Positions 22,121 through 24,304 of a stretch of 24,304 nt of DNA are shown in pieces; position 1 is the stretch's first letter; each line of letters begins with the position of its first letter. The position numbers and the translations under genes were made by a program. This DNA comes from Candidatus Woesearchaeota archaeon. Its GTDB lineage: Archaea; Nanobdellota; Nanobdellia; Woesearchaeales; GW2011-AR4. The notes below the pieces were generated by a model that saw only the letters and a program-made list of their open reading frames with translations, made no database searches and was not told the DNA's origin. Location of the stretch: positions 1 to 24,304 of the forward strand of contig JACQSQ010000011.1 of the NCBI GenBank assembly GCA_016211245.1, given 5' to 3'.

Positions 22121-22507
22121 ATGGAAGAGCTAGTTGTCAGGGTCGACGGCAAGGAATACAAGGTGTTCGTGGAGGAAACTGAAGAGGGCAAAATATTCGT
22201 GCACTGCGGCTCAGACGTTTATGAGGTTGAGACAAAAAAAGATGCCGAGCAGTCCGCGGTGGAGAGGCTGCAGAAAAAAAGTTCGGGGGATGCTGGAAAG
22301 GAAATTGTTGCGCCATTGCCGGGAGTCATATATGATATAAAAGTAAAGGAAGGCGCAGATGTAAGTCAGGGGCAAAGCCTGTTTACTTTAATGGCAATGA
22401 AGATGGAAAACGACATAACAGCACCAAGAGACTGCAAAATAAAAGAGATAAAAGTTAAGAAAAATGATAATGTCAACAGGGGAGATGTTTTGGTATTGAT
22501 TGAGTAA
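22121..22507 (+). CDS. Biotin carboxyl carrier protein
   Basis: A 128-residue protein. The N-terminal 40 residues form a beta-rich segment typical of decarboxylase/transcarboxylase carriers, then comes a short charged linker (about 40-60). A complete biotinyl domain (62-128) follows: APLPGVIYDIKVKEGADV, the biotinylation site MAMKMEN with Lys94 (usual EAMKM, here Met for Glu at the first position), and a C-terminal RGDVLVLIE. The long Ala/Pro linker of many bacterial homologues is missing. It begins 3 bp after the carboxyltransferase stop, so the pair is co-translated. The bioY gene following supports dependence on imported biotin. Confidence 0.92.
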   Translation: MEELVVRVDGKEYKVFVEETEEGKIFVHCGSDVYEVETKKDAEQSAVERLQKKSSGDAGKEIVAPLPGVIYDIKVKEGADVSQGQSLFTLMAMKMENDITAPRDCKIKEIKVKKNDNVNRGDVLVLIE

Positions 22508-22575
22508 AAGTTTGCGCAATAAAAATCATTAAAGGGTATGTTCAATAACAAAATAACAATTAAAAAATTATAATC

Positions 22576-22653
22576 TATAATGGCAGAAGTAAATAATTAA
22601 ACCGCCATTATATTCGGCGGACACAACTATTTTCAATCAATTAATTGTGTCCG
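22576..22653 (+). promoter_or_regulatory. Nested inverted repeats in the bioY leader
   Basis: Three inverted repeats chain through the 181-bp gap before bioY. TATAATGGC (22576-22584) matches GCCATTATA (22604-22612). CCGCC (22602-22606), overlapping that arm, matches GGCGG (22616-22620). CGGACACAA (22618-22626), overlapping the second arm, matches TTGTGTCCG (22645-22653). Neighbouring stems share bases, so they cannot all form together, a layout seen in RNA switches; the third repeat alone would also suit a dimeric repressor. A TAAAATAA-type box near 22660, about 27 nt before the ATG, is a possible promoter, which would place the repeats upstream as DNA sites. Confidence 0.5.
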
Positions 22654-22688
22654 ACATTAAAATAAAAAATAAATAAAGGGTTGCAAAA

Positions 22689-23732
22689 ATGGAAAAGTCT
22701 CAAATTAAAGGTATGGTATTTGCTGCATTGTTTGCTGCGCTTACAGGAGCTGTTGCATGGTTTAAGATTCCATTGCCATTTACTCCTGTCCCAATAACCC
22801 TCCAGACTTTGATGGTTCTTCTGAGCGGCGCAATGCTAGGAGCTTACTATGGCGCTTTGTCGATGATAATCTACCTTATCCTTGGGGCAATTGGATTGCC
22901 TGTATTTGCAGGAGGCTCTTCTGGAGTTGCTGCCCTCCTAGGCCCCACAGGAGGCTATTTATTCAGCTATCCGGTTGCAGCTTTTGTGATTGGATTATTC
23001 ACGGCAAAAAGTTCTGGCAAGGGAATTAAGAAATACAGCTTTGAATCTGTGGTTGAAGAAACTTCGCTGATTGTATTGTTTACAATAGTTTCAGGCATTC
23101 TTATTTCGCTGCTTGCGGCATTATATTCTGCAATTCCCATGAAAAGCAAGGTTGACCTGAAGCTCAGTTTTGCTGCTTTGGTGCAGAATTTTAGCCTTCA
23201 GAGTGCAAAGATAATATTGCTGCTGATTGCGGCGTTTTTCGTGCTTGGGTACCTGCTTAAAAAGTATATAGGGAAAAGCAAGTTTATTTCATTCCTGAAA
23301 TATGGCTCTTATATTGCGATTGTGTTCTTCGTTATAATCGCATTTCTGGATGCAAAATTAAAGATAGGCATATTGAAATTGTGGGATAAATCCTCAAATG
23401 GGTATGTTCCGATGGTATCTCTGCTGACAGAGCAGCAAAGAGCTGTACTGATGGCTGTAAGCCTTGCTGTTGCATTGCTGATTTTGTTTCTGGTCTACTA
23501 CGCCAGGAAATCTAAAATGTTCTCAGCAGATGATATCCTTGCAATGTTTGTGGGAACAGTCATAATCTATTTCATGGGTGTCCTGCAGGCGAGATTTGTT
23601 GTAACGCCACAGCTACCATGGAGTGCTTTGCTTGTCGGCTGGGTCCTGCCTTTCATTGTCGGCGATACTATAAAGCTGATAATTGCAGCTTACATAGCAA
23701 AGAATGTGGATGTAAGCAAATATATGAAATAA
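22689..23732 (+). CDS. bioY: Biotin transporter BioY with a central membrane insertion
   Basis: The ends are classic BioY, the membrane substrate-binding component for biotin uptake. Residues 1-105 hold IPLPFTPVPITLQT, GAMLGAYYGALSM, and VFAGGSSGVAALLGPTGGYL; residues 280-340 hold VLQARFVVTPQLPW and LPFIVGDTIKLIIAAYIA. BioY is normally about 180-200 residues; this one is 347. The excess, about 107-278, sits between membrane helices 4 and 5 and contains four further predicted helices (about 126-147, 173-193, 206-222, 251-271). The reading frame is continuous and composition unchanged, so this is not an assembly break. It follows the biotin carrier gene after a structured leader. Whether the insert replaces an EcfT partner is unknown. 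Confidence 0.88.
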   Translation: MEKSQIKGMVFAALFAALTGAVAWFKIPLPFTPVPITLQTLMVLLSGAMLGAYYGALSMIIYLILGAIGLPVFAGGSSGVAALLGPTGGYLFSYPVAAFVIGLFTAKSSGKGIKKYSFESVVEETSLIVLFTIVSGILISLLAALYSAIPMKSKVDLKLSFAALVQNFSLQSAKIILLLIAAFFVLGYLLKKYIGKSKFISFLKYGSYIAIVFFVIIAFLDAKLKIGILKLWDKSSNGYVPMVSLLTEQQRAVLMAVSLAVALLILFLVYYARKSKMFSADDILAMFVGTVIIYFMGVLQARFVVTPQLPWSALLVGWVLPFIVGDTIKLIIAAYIAKNVDVSKYMK

Positions 23733-23740
23733 GACTTCAA

Positions 23741-24304
23741 ATGGCCGAATTAATCTTGCTTGATATTTTCTCGTATAGCTGCATGAACTGCCTAAGGTCA
23801 TTGGAATATATTAAAAAAATTGGCACAAAATACAAGAAACCCGGCCTTAAAACTATTATCATTCATCCTCCTGAGTGGGATTTTGAAAAGCAAAGCAGCA
23901 ATATTTTAAAAGCTGCAGAAAAATACGGCATTAAAATTCCGATTGTAATTGACAAGGATTACTGGATAATAAAAAATCTTAAAGTTGATTTCTGGCCGAC
24001 ACAGATTCTAATCAGAAATAATAAAATCCTCTACAAGCATATAGGGGAAGGAAATTACAAAGGGCTGGAAGATTCAATAATCAAAAACCTAAATATAAAG
24101 ACAAAAAAAGAATTTACAAATGAGCCGAAGTATAGCAAATTCCCAACTACATATTGCGGTAAAAAGAAAAAAGGGAAAATTAAAATTTTAAACTATAATA
24201 AAAATAGCAAATTGAGATTCGGAATTGTATATTTAGATAATAATTGGGTTCAAAATAAAGAATATATTAAATCAATGAAAAATAATTCAACATTATCAAT
24301 AAAA
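23741..24304 (+). CDS. DipZ-type thioredoxin-like protein (3' truncated by window)
   Basis: An open frame of 188 codons to the window edge, starting 8 bp after bioY. The N-terminal part is a thioredoxin fold of the DipZ/TlpA type: FSYSCMNCLRSLEYI (CxxC at residues 14-17), an IIIHPPEWDFEKQ segment, KYGIKIPIVIDKDYWIIKNL, FWPTQILI with the cis-Pro, and GEGNYKGLE. This order closely follows the thioredoxin part of DipZ proteins, which normally continue with a C-terminal beta domain; the YCGKKKKGKIKIL region begins it here. There is no signal peptide or membrane helix, so the protein seems cytoplasmic, unlike exported DipZ domains. It is probably a redox protein; its partner is not evident. Confidence 0.75.
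   Translation, partial: MAELILLDIFSYSCMNCLRSLEYIKKIGTKYKKPGLKTIIIHPPEWDFEKQSSNILKAAEKYGIKIPIVIDKDYWIIKNLKVDFWPTQILIRNNKILYKHIGEGNYKGLEDSIIKNLNIKTKKEFTNEPKYSKFPTTYCGKKKKGKIKILNYNKNSKLRFGIVYLDNNWVQNKEYIKSMKNNSTLSIK

Noticed and set aside
22618..22653. Classical BirA biotin operator
   Set aside because: The repeat resembles the TTGT half-site only in part, and the half-sites point the opposite way (CGGACACAA first, TTGTGTCCG last) compared with the known bacterial BirA site.
1..24304. CRISPR array, tRNA genes, integrase or larger insertion sequence
   Set aside because: No regularly spaced repeats, no cloverleaf with a plausible anticodon, and no transposase or integrase motifs were found on reading the window; a tRNAscan or covariance-model run would be needed to exclude intron-containing tRNAs.

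Overview
The window looks like a chromosome fragment of an AT-rich archaeon, most likely a DPANN lineage such as Woesearchaeota or Pacearchaeota. Informational genes are of archaeal type: RadB, MBF1 with an N-terminal zinc ribbon, an AK6/Fap7-type adenylate kinase, an RqcH/NFACT protein and an archaeal/eukaryal-type ProRS C-terminus. Promoters are archaeal TATA boxes of the TTTAAATA type, placed about 24-28 nt before an ATG, which implies leaderless transcripts. TGA is an ordinary stop. The lineage is an inference from gene style; no 16S gene is present.

Layout. 1-2720 (+): ProRS C-terminus, a PHP phosphoesterase, a small unknown protein, a membrane CDP-alcohol phosphotransferase with a degenerate motif, and a small NTF2-like protein. 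2727-10894: a surface-glycan locus. It holds a GNAT acetyltransferase, a NodB-like deacetylase, a GT4 glycosyltransferase, a divergent MOP-type flippase, and three UDP-sugar genes that together could give glucose-1-P -> UDP-Glc -> UDP-GlcA -> UDP-Xyl (nucleotidyltransferase, Ugd, Uxs). Divergent from Ugd is a fusion of a ribbon-helix-helix DNA-binding domain to a nucleotidyltransferase fold whose catalytic loop is wrecked. This looks like a sugar-nucleotide-responsive transcription factor. An 18-bp near-palindrome covers the TATA box in the gap between the two genes.

10957-12266: an accessory patch. It contains a decayed HTH-LAGLIDADG gene interrupted by an 86-bp segment with 12-bp terminal inverted repeats, and then a stand-alone 5S rRNA gene (minus strand) with its own TATA box and T-run. 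This 5S carries a 29-nt hairpin insertion in loop C. 12268-15449 (-): an RqcH-like protein lacking the NFACT-R domain, a cyclophilin-like protein, a class I aminotransferase and AK6. 15503-16373 (+): YjbQ family and MBF1. 16374-19708 (-): GT2 glycosyltransferase, a membrane-anchored thioredoxin-like protein and an ArnT/PMT-like membrane glycosyltransferase, a second glycosylation operon.

19803-24304 (+): RadB; then a biotin module of carboxyltransferase, biotin carrier protein and the biotin transporter BioY, which has an unusual four-helix insertion. A leader with nested, mutually exclusive inverted repeats precedes bioY. A DipZ-type thioredoxin-like protein follows and runs off the window.

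The strongest candidates for something undescribed are the RHH-pseudonucleotidyltransferase regulator with its operator, the expanded 5S rRNA, the bioY leader and the BioY insertion.
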